Origin: an uncultured Spirochaetaceae bacterium
GTDB lineage: Bacteria; Spirochaetota; Spirochaetia; Treponematales; Treponemataceae
DNA length: 5,108 nt
NCBI GenBank assembly: GCA_937875245.1
Contig: CALNCH010000285.1
Coordinates: forward strand, 1-5,108
Reading direction: 5' to 3'
Shown piece after piece: positions 5,104 through 5,108 of this stretch. Below the pieces are notes generated by a model that was not told the DNA's origin, did no database searches, and was given only the letters and a program-made list of their open reading frames with translations. The first letter of the stretch is position 1; the number at the start of each line of letters is the position of its first letter. A program made the position numbers and the translations under genes.

Positions 5104-5108
5104 TCTCC
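5104..5108 (-). promoter_or_regulatory. Shine-Dalgarno site of the small membrane-protein gene
   Basis: On the minus strand GGAGA precedes the ATG at 5097 with a six-base spacer. It is the only clear ribosome binding site before a gene start in this window and fixes the start of the 94-residue protein. It also shows that the organism does use Shine-Dalgarno initiation, which makes the absence of such sites before the ettA, gtrA-like and large unknown genes more telling. Confidence 0.7.

Noticed and set aside
1..5108. CRISPR array, insertion sequence, integrase/attachment site or toxin-antitoxin pair
   Set aside because: No spaced direct repeats, transposase or recombinase motifs, or small paired gene modules were seen. 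The tRNA 3' end is not followed by an integrase gene or a repeated attachment core.

Overview
The window is AT-rich bacterial chromosome with ordinary housekeeping content. A spirochaete, probably Treponema-like, is my best guess. It rests on the small two-helix membrane protein at the right end, which resembles a family I recall mainly from Treponema, and on the general style of the MnmE and EttA sequences. This is recognition from memory, not a search, so it is tentative.

Left part, all on the + strand. The C-terminal half of mnmE (tRNA U34-modification GTPase) runs off the left edge. It is followed 36 bases later by ettA, the ABC-F ribosome-binding ATPase that gates the first elongation steps. 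ettA is broken in this sequence. The reading frame shifts between 1720 and 1747, exactly where the second ATPase domain begins, and length comparison fits a 10-base deletion. A tRNA-Ala(GGC) with its own near-consensus promoter comes next. mnmE, ettA and the tRNA all serve translation.

Middle. A strong hairpin (2609-2646) sits tail to tail between the tRNA and a leftward GtrA-family membrane protein and can terminate both. The GtrA gene and a rightward 560-residue protein of unknown function diverge from a very short spacer that seems to hold two back-to-back extended -10 promoters. Both promoters, like the one before ettA, lie so close to the start codons that the mRNAs would be leaderless or nearly so.

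Right part. The unknown protein is soluble-looking, with an acidic N-terminus, a charged helical middle and an aromatic-rich C-terminal domain. Its stop codon directly abuts the stop of a convergent small membrane-protein gene. The likely terminator of the large gene lies inside the coding sequence of that small gene. The small gene has a proper Shine-Dalgarno site, unlike the other starts in the window.

I see no mobile element, CRISPR array or defence system, and no evidence for a wholly new system. The items most worth a second look are the ettA disruption, the leaderless-promoter pattern and the unrecognised 560-residue protein.
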